Below, piece by piece: positions 29,601 to 40,300 of a stretch of DNA of 60,614 bases. Source of the stretch: JAHELQ01 sp965603365 (lineage in GTDB: Bacteria > Acidobacteriota > Aminicenantia > UBA2199); contig CBFDCR010000027.1 of assembly GCA_965603365.1 (NCBI GenBank), positions 1 through 60,614 on the forward strand, read 5' to 3'. Both the position numbers and the translations under genes were made by a program. The notes under the pieces are model-generated. The model saw only the letters and a program-made list of their open reading frames with translations, was not told where the DNA came from and made no database searches. Position 1 is the stretch's first letter. Each line of letters starts with the position of its first letter.

Positions 29601-32600
29601 GGAGGTAATACTCCAACCATCCATTATGACATGGTGACATGTCAATACAAAACACATACTATCTTCCGCCAGGACAAACACCCTCATTCTCCACAATGGC
29701 GCATTCGCGGCTTGAAAGGGACTGCGTTTATCGCCGGTTAAAAATTTCCGAATACACTCTTCCTGTTCGGATCTACCATGATGGGAAAGATCGATATGTC
29801 CCATGTCAGGGTTCACCTTCTTATAGACAATCTGAAAAAACTCCCCGTAATCGTCTATATTGAAGCCGGTTCTCAATATCGGATGTTTGGCCACCAGCAG
29901 CGTAAATGCTTTTTTAAATCTTTCCACCTCAAATGCGGGATATCTCATAGGATACACATATTGGTCATGATAGATAGCGGTCCCGATATTTCGGGTATAA
30001 TAAAACACCATCCCCTTTTCTATATCACTCATGGGATAAATATCTTCGATGTTCTCCACCTCCGAGCTTTCCATCTCCGAAATTATCCTGGTTCTGAACT
30101 CTTCTATTTGCTGCATAACTCTCTTAATCTCCACAGTCGGCTGCGTCACCTTCTTTAGATTAATCGTCTCTGCCAACTCTGCGATAGTGCCGCTGTTGTA
30201 TATATCCACCACTTTCAAGTCTGCCTCAAATGCTTCATTGACCGAGCTTAACAACCGGATGGTTTTAATCGAATCTCCCCCCAGATTAAAGAAGTTATCG
30301 GTTATCCCCGGTTTTTCCACTCCCAGGACTTCCGACCAGATTTCCGCCAGTTTTTTTTCGATTTCGTTTCCCGGAGGAATATAATTTTCTGCGGCTCTTG
30401 CCTCGGGTTCCGGTAATGCTTTCAGGTCGACTTTACCGTTGGGGGTCAGGGGAACTCTCTCCAACTGGACAAAATAAGCGGGCACCATATACCCGGGTAA
30501 ATCCACCGTCAAATAATCTCGCAATTCCGATACACTTAACTCCGTTTCCGAAACAATGTAGGCGCAGAGATAGTCGCCGCCATCTTTATCTCTTCTGGCG
30601 ATAACCAATGCTTGTTCTATGTCTTTATATTTTAACAACTGGTTTTCTATCTCCTCTGGCTCAATGCGAAATCCTCTTAATTGTATCTGCTGGTCTATCC
30701 TGCCCAGGTATTCAAACTCTCCGTTTTCCAGCATCCGGGCGACATCCCCCGATCTATATAGTCTCTCTCCTGCTTTTTCTTTAAACGGATTCATTACAAA
30801 CTTTTCACCTGTTAAATCGGGTCTGTTCAAGTATCCCCTGGAAATCCCTGCACCGCCGACTAACAGCTCTCCGCTGGCCCCCATTGGTAATAGGTTTAAA
30901 TGCCTGTCCATGAGGTAGATACTCAATGTTGGTATGGGTTTTCCGATATTACTTCTATTTAATTCTATCTCCCCACTGCCTATTTCCTTAAAGGTAACAT
31001 GCACCGTTGTCTCAGTTATACCGTACATATTAACCAACATGGTTTCGGGATACCTTAACTTCCATTTTTTTAACCGACCGGGCTGTAAAGCCTCTCCTCC
31101 AAAAATCACATATTTAAGGCGCAATCCGGGTTCAGTCTGTTTCAACTCCTCGTCGACTAAGTTGTAAAAAGCCGAGGGCGTCTGGTTCAATACTGTGACT
31201 TTATGTGCTTTTAATACCTCTAAAAACCTGGCGGGATCGATGGCTATCATCCTGGGTATTAGAACCAATTTCCCTCCATACAAGAGGGCGCCATACATCT
31301 CCCATACCGAAAAATCAAAACTGTAAGAATGGAACATCGTCCACACATCGTTATCATTAAAATCAAATAAAAAGTCATCGTTATACATCAAACGTACGAC
31401 ATTGGCATGCTCCACAACGACACCCTTTGGCCTTCCGGTAGACCCAGACGTATAAATAATATAAGCCATATCGGAAGGGTGATTCTCAAGATCTAAATTC
31501 CCGGGGGATTCTCCATCTAAGACCCCGGTGATCGCATCATAAATAACTATTTCTCGGCCAAACTTATGTTGAGAGTCTTTCTTTGCAGGGGCAAAGGCAA
31601 TCCCCGGAATTTTTTTTAATATCTTCTCGGGCGGCAGTGTCCCACCCGCCTCCATTATTTTCTCCATAAGTTCGCAGGTGATGAACTCCCCTTCGCCTAA
31701 GACAGCCAGATCAATGTTTCGGTCTTGCAAAAGGGTTTCGTAATCACTGGTGGCATAAGGCCCACCGGCAAAAATCGGCACCCGGTACCCCCACATTCTA
31801 ATCATGGCGACGGTTTCGTGGAAGAGATCTTTGTGGAAAATTAACGTTCGGATACCGATTACATCCGGCCCAAATACATCCAGCAATTCCTTTAATTCTG
31901 CATAATTATTGAAATCGATACGGGATTTGGCGATTTTACCCTTTATCCTGCCGCCCAATCGCCGGTTTAAATAGGTCATCACGTACATCAGTCCCAGAGG
32001 CGGCTCTATCTCCTGGGACAGGTCCAGGAGCAAGATTTGCAAGGCGCACCTATCGGCGACTCTTGAAGGAAAATGTCTCTTCAACTTCTCATTTAGATCG
32101 GGGACCAACACCTCTTTTTCAGCCAAAAAACCGCTCCCGCCCCACTCATCCTCCGACAGCCCGAGAAATTTGAGCAAATCGGCATAACTGTTCATATGGA
32201 CCGGTAAATAACCGTCATACTTCCGGACGATCTCATCCTCTGTCAAAACCTTCTGTTGAAATGGTAAAACATGCCGCAAACGTTCTTTTGAAAGAAAATA
32301 CTCCCTGAAAAAATCGGCCTGAAACTTCAACGTAAAGCTTTTATTAAAAGGCAATGTTTCCGGGAGTGCCTGATAAGGAAGAGCGGCGGATTCAAAAATG
32401 GCTTCCATGGAGATCCCATTTTCAAGGGCTAATTTTGCCATAGCGGTATTGGGATATATTTTTAAAATGTGTATATAGGGGAAATCTATCCATCTCTGGC
32501 TTTTGATAAAATGATAGGTCATCAGGGCTTCTTCTTCGGTTTCCGTGGGAATGCCGTGGATCGTAAAAAGTTCCAGTATAATATGGGGATATTTCTCACA

Positions 32601-34331
32601 AAGAACATGAATATTCTCAGCCAGTTTTTCCAGGTCTAAATTTTTCCCTATCAGCTTCTGCAGCCTTGGGGAAGCGGTTTCTAAAGTCAGGGCAAGGCAG
32701 GCAGTTCCGGCTCCGGCCAAAAGTTCGATATACGCCTCGGTCAAAATATCGCCCCGCCAGCAGTTGGGGAAAAATAACTGCAATTCCAGGCCATTGTCGA
32801 TAATCAATTCAAAGAACCGGGCGCTGTTCTTCATATTTAAATTGAAGATATCATCGACGAATACAAACCTTTTTATTCCCATATTGTAATAGAGTTGAAC
32901 TTCTTTAAACAGGTTTTCGGCTGACCGAACCACCTGGTTTTGGGGCCAGATTTTATGACAGTATGCACAGTTATAGGGGCACCCACGGCTCCCCTGCAAG
33001 GTAATACTATTTTTAACCATTGCCTGACCGATATACTGGCTGTATTTTTCATAGTCCACCAACGACCGGTCAGGTATCGGTAGACTGTCCAGATCGTTAA
33101 TTTGTGGTGGTTTAGGGGTTACGCATATGTCCGTTTCGGCAAAGCGGAGTCCCTGCAGGCCGGCAAAAGAAAACTTTTTGGCTATTTGGCTTCCGGTTAA
33201 TACAAGTATTGGCTGACAATCCTCGAGAATAGCTCTCACCCTCTCTTTAGGGGTGTCGGATTCGATGGGCAAATAGCCTCCACCGGCCTTCAATATCGCC
33301 AATATCCCGATAATCATCTTCGGAGAACGCTCCATTATAAGGGCCACGACCTTCTCGGGTTTCACCCCTTTTTTTCGTAATACGCCTGCCAACTGGTTTG
33401 CCTTAACATTTAAAGTCCCGTATGATATACCGCCAGTGCCTTCGGCCTCTGTGACTGCTATATTGCCCGGTGTTTTCGCCACTTGTTCTTCAAATAGGCC
33501 GTGTATCGTCTTATCTTTGGGCCATCCTGCATCATAGTTGGATTGATTGAACTGGTACAGTAGTTGTTGTTTGTCTTTTTGAGAAAGTATATCTATTTGA
33601 GATATCCTTAAATTCACCTGGCGGACGACTTCCTGTAATAGAGTTTCACAATGACGAATAATTCTCTCTATCTTTGTTCTTTTAAACAGCAGCGAGTTAT
33701 ACTCCAGAATCCCTCCGACCTGTTCATCCGTCCTGAGAAATGAAAAAATCATACTCATTTTAAGATGCTGGAGATGATTTTTATCATGAATATTCTCCAA
33801 TAATACGGCAACGTCAAAAAGAGGGAATTCACTTTCATCAGTCGGTATATTTAAATCCAACTGATCAATCAGGGTAAAAATAGGATAGTTTCGATTCTCT
33901 GTCCCCTCGACAATCGTTTTTTTGACCCCGTATAAGACCTCTTTAAATGTCATTGTATCGTCCAGTCGATTTCGCAGCACCAGCAGGGTATTGATAAATT
34001 CCCCTTCCATCTTCTGCTTATAAATGGTTGAACCCACCAGAATATCGTTGTTTCCGGTATACTTATGCAGTAAAACGATAACTGCTGCCTGTAAAATGAC
34101 ATTCAAGGTATGATCGGAATTTTTACTCATGCGCATTAACGCTGAAGAGAGATCCCGGGAAAACACAAATTTCATTGACTCTATAATGGGCTCGTGGGAA
34201 CTTTTTTTCCGGTCATAGGGGAAGGAAGTTTTAACAAACTCTGCCGATAATTTGCTCAGCCAATACTCTTTCTCTTTGGCTTTTTGATGGGCGGCAACGA
34301 CCAGTCTTTCCGAAACCTTTAACTCTTTCAT
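26637..34331 (-). CDS. NRPS: half-C, A interrupted by radical-SAM/B12 unit, T, C, A, T
   Basis: 2564 residues. Residues about 15-250 are only the C-terminal lobe of a condensation domain (KEKEYWLSKL, YTGNNDILVGS, INTLLVLRNRL, FPLFDVAVLLEN) without HHxxxDG. The A domain begins normally through ILKAGGGYLPIESDTP (about 345). About 510 foreign residues follow: a radical SAM domain (CPYNCAYC, Cys 451/455/458) and a B12-binding domain (EPPLGLMYVMTYL to VLGEGE). The A domain resumes at AYIIYTSGSTGRPKG. Its code D-F-W-N-I-G-M-V-H is the textbook threonine code. T (FFNLGGDSIKTI), a full C domain (CHHVIMDGWS), a second A domain (D-L-Y-D-L-S-L-I-W, Cys-like) and T (FFDLGGNSLSII) follow. The tail LDETLNLFQENMND probably docks to the next KS. 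ATG 34329-34331 has AAGGA upstream; a TTG at 34382 is the weaker alternative. Confidence 0.95.
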   Translation of the reverse strand: MKELKVSERLVVAAHQKAKEKEYWLSKLSAEFVKTSFPYDRKKSSHEPIIESMKFVFSRDLSSALMRMSKNSDHTLNVILQAAVIVLLHKYTGNNDILVGSTIYKQKMEGEFINTLLVLRNRLDDTMTFKEVLYGVKKTIVEGTENRNYPIFTLIDQLDLNIPTDESEFPLFDVAVLLENIHDKNHLQHLKMSMIFSFLRTDEQVGGILEYNSLLFKRTKIERIIRHCETLLQEVVRQVNLRISQIDILSQKDKQQLLYQFNQSNYDAGWPKDKTIHGLFEEQVAKTPGNIAVTEAEGTGGISYGTLNVKANQLAGVLRKKGVKPEKVVALIMERSPKMIIGILAILKAGGGYLPIESDTPKERVRAILEDCQPILVLTGSQIAKKFSFAGLQGLRFAETDICVTPKPPQINDLDSLPIPDRSLVDYEKYSQYIGQAMVKNSITLQGSRGCPYNCAYCHKIWPQNQVVRSAENLFKEVQLYYNMGIKRFVFVDDIFNLNMKNSARFFELIIDNGLELQLFFPNCWRGDILTEAYIELLAGAGTACLALTLETASPRLQKLIGKNLDLEKLAENIHVLCEKYPHIILELFTIHGIPTETEEEALMTYHFIKSQRWIDFPYIHILKIYPNTAMAKLALENGISMEAIFESAALPYQALPETLPFNKSFTLKFQADFFREYFLSKERLRHVLPFQQKVLTEDEIVRKYDGYLPVHMNSYADLLKFLGLSEDEWGGSGFLAEKEVLVPDLNEKLKRHFPSRVADRCALQILLLDLSQEIEPPLGLMYVMTYLNRRLGGRIKGKIAKSRIDFNNYAELKELLDVFGPDVIGIRTLIFHKDLFHETVAMIRMWGYRVPIFAGGPYATSDYETLLQDRNIDLAVLGEGEFITCELMEKIMEAGGTLPPEKILKKIPGIAFAPAKKDSQHKFGREIVIYDAITGVLDGESPGNLDLENHPSDMAYIIYTSGSTGRPKGVVVEHANVVRLMYNDDFLFDFNDNDVWTMFHSYSFDFSVWEMYGALLYGGKLVLIPRMIAIDPARFLEVLKAHKVTVLNQTPSAFYNLVDEELKQTEPGLRLKYVIFGGEALQPGRLKKWKLRYPETMLVNMYGITETTVHVTFKEIGSGEIELNRSNIGKPIPTLSIYLMDRHLNLLPMGASGELLVGGAGISRGYLNRPDLTGEKFVMNPFKEKAGERLYRSGDVARMLENGEFEYLGRIDQQIQLRGFRIEPEEIENQLLKYKDIEQALVIARRDKDGGDYLCAYIVSETELSVSELRDYLTVDLPGYMVPAYFVQLERVPLTPNGKVDLKALPEPEARAAENYIPPGNEIEKKLAEIWSEVLGVEKPGITDNFFNLGGDSIKTIRLLSSVNEAFEADLKVVDIYNSGTIAELAETINLKKVTQPTVEIKRVMQQIEEFRTRIISEMESSEVENIEDIYPMSDIEKGMVFYYTRNIGTAIYHDQYVYPMRYPAFEVERFKKAFTLLVAKHPILRTGFNIDDYGEFFQIVYKKVNPDMGHIDLSHHGRSEQEECIRKFLTGDKRSPFQAANAPLWRMRVFVLAEDSMCFVLTCHHVIMDGWSITSFVTELNNTYLELKTNPDFVPEYLKSTYKDVIIEEWMENQNEETVTYWQKELAGYKRLDFLETTKKKDEMGSMKICPYYLGGEYLGQLRDTAKKYSTTVKNLCFGVYMYILGMLSYEDDIVAGSVTNNRPPKEDGDKILGCFLNTIPIRMKIPADIKWSDYMKIVEKKMLEVKKYERISLFAIARIIGERNLDRNPVFDTLFNFMDFFVLTQAKVGDKTIQEDGVKQADLGERFDVGVSYDTNTFFDYEINTTLDTFMLLPKYNGAVIGDSMVQKSCLYFKNILDKLIFEPETIIRKDEIIPVEEKQKILYEFNDTRREYAREKTMHQLFEEQVERRPDRTAVTGTVRHTQAGRGREPLLISYRELNKKANQLAGLLSEKGVKTGTLVAVIFGRTVEMIVSVMGILKAGGAYLPLEPYLPQNRLEKILYSSAVETVLTNPGQLEKVAKMARQAAGIKHIICLSHSSDFECPDRRLFDNTELILSQEVEKKSGENLSSTSTALTGRSEDIAYVIFTSGSTGAPKGVVVTHRPVINVIEWVNRTFAVGPADKILFVTSLGFDLSVYDIFGSLAGGAGIRIAANDEVKDPPRLLDIISEEGITFWDSAPAALQQLVPLLEQPEDGDIGSQLRLVFLSGDWIPITLPEVLKKRFKGVKVIGLGGATEAAIWSNYYHIGDIDPSWNSIPYGKPIQNARYYILDRQVNLCPIGVVGDLYIGGECLASEYKDDPHLTARKFIGNPFAPGERIYKTGDIARWFEDGNIEFLGRLDNQVKIRGFRVELGEIENQLVKHREIREAVVLARSSAGNDTIGVTTRDKYLCAYFVSDVRIEKTELKAFLMQELPEYMVPLFFIQVAEIPLTANGKIDKKILPEPVSLIGEDYVPPKSNIEKDLVEIWSEVLEIDKQVIGIETSFFDLGGNSLSIIKMNAQVKKAFNRDISLATMFRLPDIKSLANYLKEEYVKIQVSDEVIDETINTLDETLNLFQENMND
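31593..33131 (-). other. Radical-SAM plus B12-binding insertion inside a Thr-type adenylation domain
   Basis: Approximate limits of the inserted unit in the NRPS at 26637-34331. The order is: linker PKPPQINDLDSLPIPDRSL, SAM core with CxxxCxxC and SLETAS-like LTLETASPRLQKLIG, GIPTETEEEA, then the B12-binding Rossmann part (LQILLLDLSQ, PDVIGIRTL, PIFAGGPYATSD, VLGEGEF, IPGIAFAP). Free-standing B12-radical SAM enzymes have the B12 domain first, so this unit is circularly permuted. It occupies the loop between adenylation motifs A2 and A3. Confidence 0.88.
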
Positions 34332-34368
34332 GAATTTTTCCTTGCCTGTCCTGATACTTTGACTATTT

Positions 34369-37300
34369 TTAGCTAAATTCAAAATCCATCTCAGAGACTT
34401 CTGCCTCCGAGTCCATTAAGTCATGAGAAATCTTTATATCAGCCAATCGTATATCGCTATTCTGCGAAACGTTTACCGCCGCGGTTATTGTAGAAACAAT
34501 CTCCTCAAAATAGCCGGCAAACCTCTCGGCCGTCTCTTTTGTAAAGAGTTTCGTGGAATATTCAAAGATAAAATGCAGCTTTTCATTCACTTCCCTGGCA
34601 AACAGCGTCAAATCAAACTTAGCGGTAAACTTATCATAACCCAACCCGTCTGCCAGAACCGGCTGGCCCGATTCTCCAGCAGCGATGAAGGATTCATCAA
34701 AATTTTGCGGCGAAAACACAACGTCAAATATCGGATTGCGGCCTAGATTTTTTCTGGGTATTATTTTTTCTACTAAATACTCAAAGGGATATTCCTGGTT
34801 ATCGAAAGCCTCAAGATTTTTTTGCCTCAATTCTCCAAGAAACTCTAAAAAAGTTCTCTCTCCTTTAGGCCTACTTCTTAATGCCAGCGTATTGATAAAA
34901 ATCCCGACTATATTGTCCAGATCGGCGTGCCTGCGGCCTATCGTGGGCATTCCCACGATGATATCTTCCCGGCCGCTGAGTTTTGACAATAAAATATTAT
35001 AGATGGCCAGAATGGTCATATTCAAGGTGGCCTCCCGGGAATTGGCGACTTCCTTAAGAGCCTGTGTCTCCTTTTCCCCAATCTGCCAGTTTACCCGATC
35101 GCCTTCAAAAACAAGTACCCCGGGTCTTTCATAATCGGTAGGCAGTTTAAGTACCGGTAATTCCCCTTCGTATTCTCCTAACCAATATTTCTCCTGTTCC
35201 TTGATCAACTCTTTGTAAATCTTACTGTTTTGCCATTCTGCATAGTCCCTGTATTGAAGGGGTAATGGGGGGAGTTTGGCCTCAGTATATAATGCCAGCA
35301 AATCTCTCATCATTAAAGCCATCGAAACTGCGTCAAAGACAATGTGGTGAATATCAAATATCAAGATATTCTGGCTCCCCCGGGAATTTAGCCAACCCAC
35401 TCTAAAAAATGGGATCTTACGCAAATCAAAGGGCCTTACAAAATCATTTACTATTTTGCTTATGTCTCTTCCATCAGTCTCGAAAAAATCTAAGGAGAAG
35501 GCAAAATCCTCATGAACCACCTGAACGGGTTCATTCTTCCAGATCCTGATGGAAGTTCGCAGACTTTCATGCCGTCTTATAAGCTTCTTAAATGCTGCCT
35601 CCAACCGCTGCTTCTCAATCTTAAAACTTACGGGTATTACCTGCGTCTCATTATAGACGGTACTATCTAAATCTGCCTGCTGAAGAAGATACATCCTCTT
35701 CTGGCCTGAAGATAATTTATAGTATTCTTTTTTTTCGGTTGGCCTAATTGAAACAAACCTATCCTCGGAAGCCTCCCCTATAAATTCCGCCAGTTTTCTT
35801 ATATTGGCTGCGTTAAACATCTGGGCAAGGGATATTTTTACATTAAACTCTTTGTGGATTTTGGATATCATGGTGATGGCTTTTAAGGAATCTCCGCCCA
35901 ACTCGAAGAAATCGTCATGTATGCCAATTTGTTCAATGCCAAAGAACGCCTGCCAGATTTCCGCCAGTCTCTGTTCCAATTGGCTGCCGGGAGACACATA
36001 CACACTCGATAAATCCGGCCTGGGATGATATATCTGCTCAGATAATTTTTTAAGATTATCTTCCTCCCTTATAGATTTAAGTTTTACCCATTGATCGATC
36101 TTTTCCTGAAGGTTTCCGCCGGTCAAAACAACGACCTGATTGACATTTTTTAAAGAGAGGAGGCGTTGGAAGGCTGCCGTGGTGTCTTTTTCTTCCATTC
36201 CGTCCCAATTCACGCTGATCCACGGCCTCTGGCTGAATTGGTTGTATTGACAAACAAAGGCATCCATAAATATATTGGCCGTGGAATAGGCAATAAAATT
36301 CAGCCCCCCCAGCACAGAAGATACGGAAGACATGATCCAGCAAAAATCAAGCTCTTTGGCCGAAAAAATCTTTTCTAAGACAACAATTCCGTAAATTTTT
36401 GCCCTGAATTGTTCTTCACACTGCTTCCTTTCTATGTCATGAATGCTCTTTATCGACTCTCCCGAAATCATCCCCGCAGCGTGGATGACTCCATTTATCT
36501 GCCCCAACTGTTTCTCCGCTTGAAGTACTATTTTCTTCATCTGCTCTTCTTCGGCCACATCACAACTCAATGTGAGAACCTTGCTGCCGACTGCCTCCAG
36601 TTCCCTTATTTTGGCGATCTTCTTACCGGTACTATCCCCATCATCATGGGTATTTAACCAATTGTCCCACTCATCGACTGCCGGCAAGGGGGAACGTCCT
36701 GTCAATATCAAATGGGCCCGGAAATTCTTCGCTAAATACTGGGCCAGAACAAGCCCAATCGTTCCCAGTCCACCTGAAATGAAATAAACGCCCCCCTCTC
36801 TCAATGGTGAAGCCTTTTCAGACGCCTTATCCAATTTGATCGGCTCGAAAGTCTGCACCCAGCGGCTGCCGCCGCGCAAGGCAATCACCGGATCCAATGT
36901 CTCGGTTACAAATTCATGTTTGAGTTGATCGATGAGTTTTTTCTCCCGGTCACTTCCCGGCTCCGGTATAACAACATCTATACTGCGAAGGGTGATAAAG
37001 GGATATTCCTGCGGCACCACTTTAACGGGCCCCAGGATGGCGGCTTTTCCCGGGCACAAATTTTCATCACCGGTCACCGCCTGCATGTTGTTTGATACGA
37101 CTTCTACCTGGATGTTATCCAGATAACCACGCCTCTCAACGGCTTTGGTGAGATAGAGTAAACTGTAAAAACCCAGATCCAAAACCTGCTCGATTGGCAG
37201 CGACTCAGGGCGCCCTTCTGCCTCCTGTGTAACATTCCATAAATGGAGAATTTTGCCCGGCAGCCAATCGGACTCACGAAGTTCATCGAAGAGAGCCCGG

Positions 37301-40300
37301 TAGTCGCGGCTCTCTTTCGGATCGATTGTAAAAATGGTATATTCCGGGCCATCCGTTTTACAAAACTCCGGACCCGCTGTTACCAGAATGATATCCAGGC
37401 CATCTTGCTTCAGTTGTTTCACCAGTTGGGAGACAAAAGGACTCCCATTTACAAAAATAAGCCAATGGGATTGCTTAATTATGTTAAGATGTTCGGCAAA
37501 TTGGGTGAAGCTTTTTTTCCAGCCGGGAATGTAGAACCAATCGGAAATATCCAGCTTCCGGCTCAACACCCCATCCGGCGAACTGGCCGCGGCCGGGGCT
37601 GAAGAATCTCCGCTCTCATATCGCCGTCGCTCAAAGGGATATGACGGCAACGAGAGGCGGCGCCTCTTTTCAAACGCATAGAATGAATGCCAATCCAACT
37701 GCACCCCGTAAAGCCAGAGCTGCCCTATTTTATTTAACAAATAGTAATCATCCGGGATATCGCTGCCCACCGCCCTTATCAGGTTTACAATTCTCTGTTC
37801 AGGATTCTCTTCTACATAACGAATGATCAACGAACTTAAATCGCGGCTGGGGCCCACTTCTATAAATGTACTATTGGCCTCTTTTACCAACTCCTTTATG
37901 CCGTCGGCAAATCGCACCGGCTCCCGCAAATGTCGGCTCCAGTAGGTGTAATCCGTAGCCTCCTTTGCCGTTAACCAATGACCGGTCACATTTGAGATAT
38001 AGGGAATCTCCGGCTCCTTTAATGTCAATTGCCCCGCCTTCTCCTCAAACTCCTTCAAGATAGGCGCCATCAACACCGAATGTATGGCCCACGATGCTGG
38101 CAGCCGCATACACAGGTATTTTCTCTCTTTTAATTGTTCGGCAAAGGCATCTATCAAGCCCGGATCTCCGGCAACGATACAGGATGGGCCGTTGTCAATG
38201 GCCAATGAAATGACAGAAAAGGGGCGGACATCATCGCCCTCGTTACAACCATTCGAGTTAAACTCATCTATTAAGGGCTGCAATTCCTGGCAGGATAGAG
38301 GCACACTGAGCATTGAACCGGCCGGGGTTTTTTGAATCAATTCACCCCGGCATACGATTAATTCTAAGGCATCATTTAAGGTTAACACTCCCGAGATACA
38401 GGCGGCTGCGTATTCGCCAAAGCTGTAGCCAATCATGGCGTCGGGTTTTATTCCCCAGGTTATTAACAGTCGGGCAAGGGCATATTCGAGTATAAATACC
38501 GCCAATTGGGATATCTCTACCCGGTGAATGCCTCTATCTTCCCCATTTTTCTTCTCATCTTTTTGACCCGGTGCCTTTGTATCTTCTAAACCGGGATAGA
38601 GAACTTCTTTTATCGGGAAACCCAATAGGGGGGTTAATATCTCAAAGCAGCGGTCCATTTCTCGACAAAAGACCGGCTCGTTTCGATAGAGTTTCAACCC
38701 CATATTAACATACTGGGCTCCCAGCCCTGGAAACATGAATACCACAAATTTTCTATCTCCCGCTGACCTGAGGGATTGGACTTTCCTGGTACCCCGGGGC
38801 GAATCACTCTCTTTCTCTTTTAATGAATCCAGGATATCGATCACATCGGCGGTGGTTGAAGCGACCAACTTTTTCCTATATTTAAAGGGATGCCGGCCTA
38901 TTTGCAGGGTATAAGCCACATCTGTCAGGGCGATATCCCTGTTTCTCTTTAAGAAGCCGGCTAAATTTTCCGTTATTTTCTCAAGTGCCGGTTCCGTTTT
39001 GGCCGACAGCAGGATTAATTCATAGTCTATCGATCTCGATGGCTGATGGTGAATGGCATCGGTGATTTCCGGGGCTTCTTCAAGGATAACATGGGCGTTG
39101 GTGCCCCCGATACCGAAAGAGCTGACCCCGGCCCTCAATGGATATTTACCATTTTCCCAATGGCGAAGCTGGTTATTGACATAAAAAGGACTGTTTTCAA
39201 AATCACACCTGGGATCCGGTTTCTCAAAATGGAGGCTGGGGGGAATCTGTTTATATTTTAAGGCCAGGGCAGTCTTAATAAACCCGACTATACCTGCGGC
39301 TGCATCCAGGTGTCCTATATTGGTCTTTACAGATCCTATGGCACAGAAATGTCTCTTTTCGGCGCTAAAGGCATCGTTTAGCGCCTTGATTTCAATTTGA
39401 TCGCCCAGAGCTGTGCCGCTACCGTGCGCTTCGATGTAGCCGATGGTATGAGGCTCGACCTGTGAAATATACAATGCGGTCTTGATAACGTTAACCTGTC
39501 CTTTGACACCCGGGGCCGTATAACCGACTTTATTATTGCCATCGTTATTGACCGCCGACCCTTTTATGACCGCATAAATATGATACCCCTCCGTCACGGC
39601 ACTCTTTAGTCTGGTTAATACGGCAATGCCTACCCCATTCCCACCAGTAGTTCCCCTGGCTTCTGCGTCAAAGGCCCGGCAGTGACCATCTGGAGAATTT
39701 ATCATATTTTCCTGGTACAAATACCCGGATCTTATGAATCTATCTACCGAAACTCCGCCGGCCAGAGCCATATCACACTCTTTTGTTAACAAAGCCCTGG
39801 CTGCCACATGAACGGCCACCAGGGATGTCGAACAGGCGGTTTGCAGACAAACGGCCGGTCCTTTCAGGTTCAATTTATACGATATCATCGAGCCAAAAAA
39901 ATCCCGGTTGATCAAGATATTGTGTTCAAAACTAAATGGGTCGTATTTCCCGGCTGAAATTTTCAAGCCTTTCCAAAAACTGTTTTCCGAAGCTCCGACA
40001 TAAAGACCAATCGAACCGTCGTAAGAATAGGGGTCAACACCCGCATCTTCCAATGCTTCCCAGCAACACTGGTGGATGTGGCGTAATTGTGGGTCCATCA
40101 ACTCGATTTCTCTTGGGCTGTATTCAAAAAAACTCCCGTCAAAATATTCGTAATCTTCCAATACCCCGCCGCCGGATTTTACGTAATTTTGATCACCAAT
40201 ATACCCTGCTGGAATGCCGGCTTCTTCCAACTCTTCATCCTTATAGAAGGCAATGGATTCTCGCCCACTCTTTAAATTATCCCAGAATTCCTCTATATTC

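Noticed and set aside
26637..34331. Half-C domains as complete condensation domains with unusual motifs
   Set aside because: Only motifs of the C-terminal lobe are present. The segment before them is about 35 residues long, too short for the N-terminal lobe with HHxxxDG.
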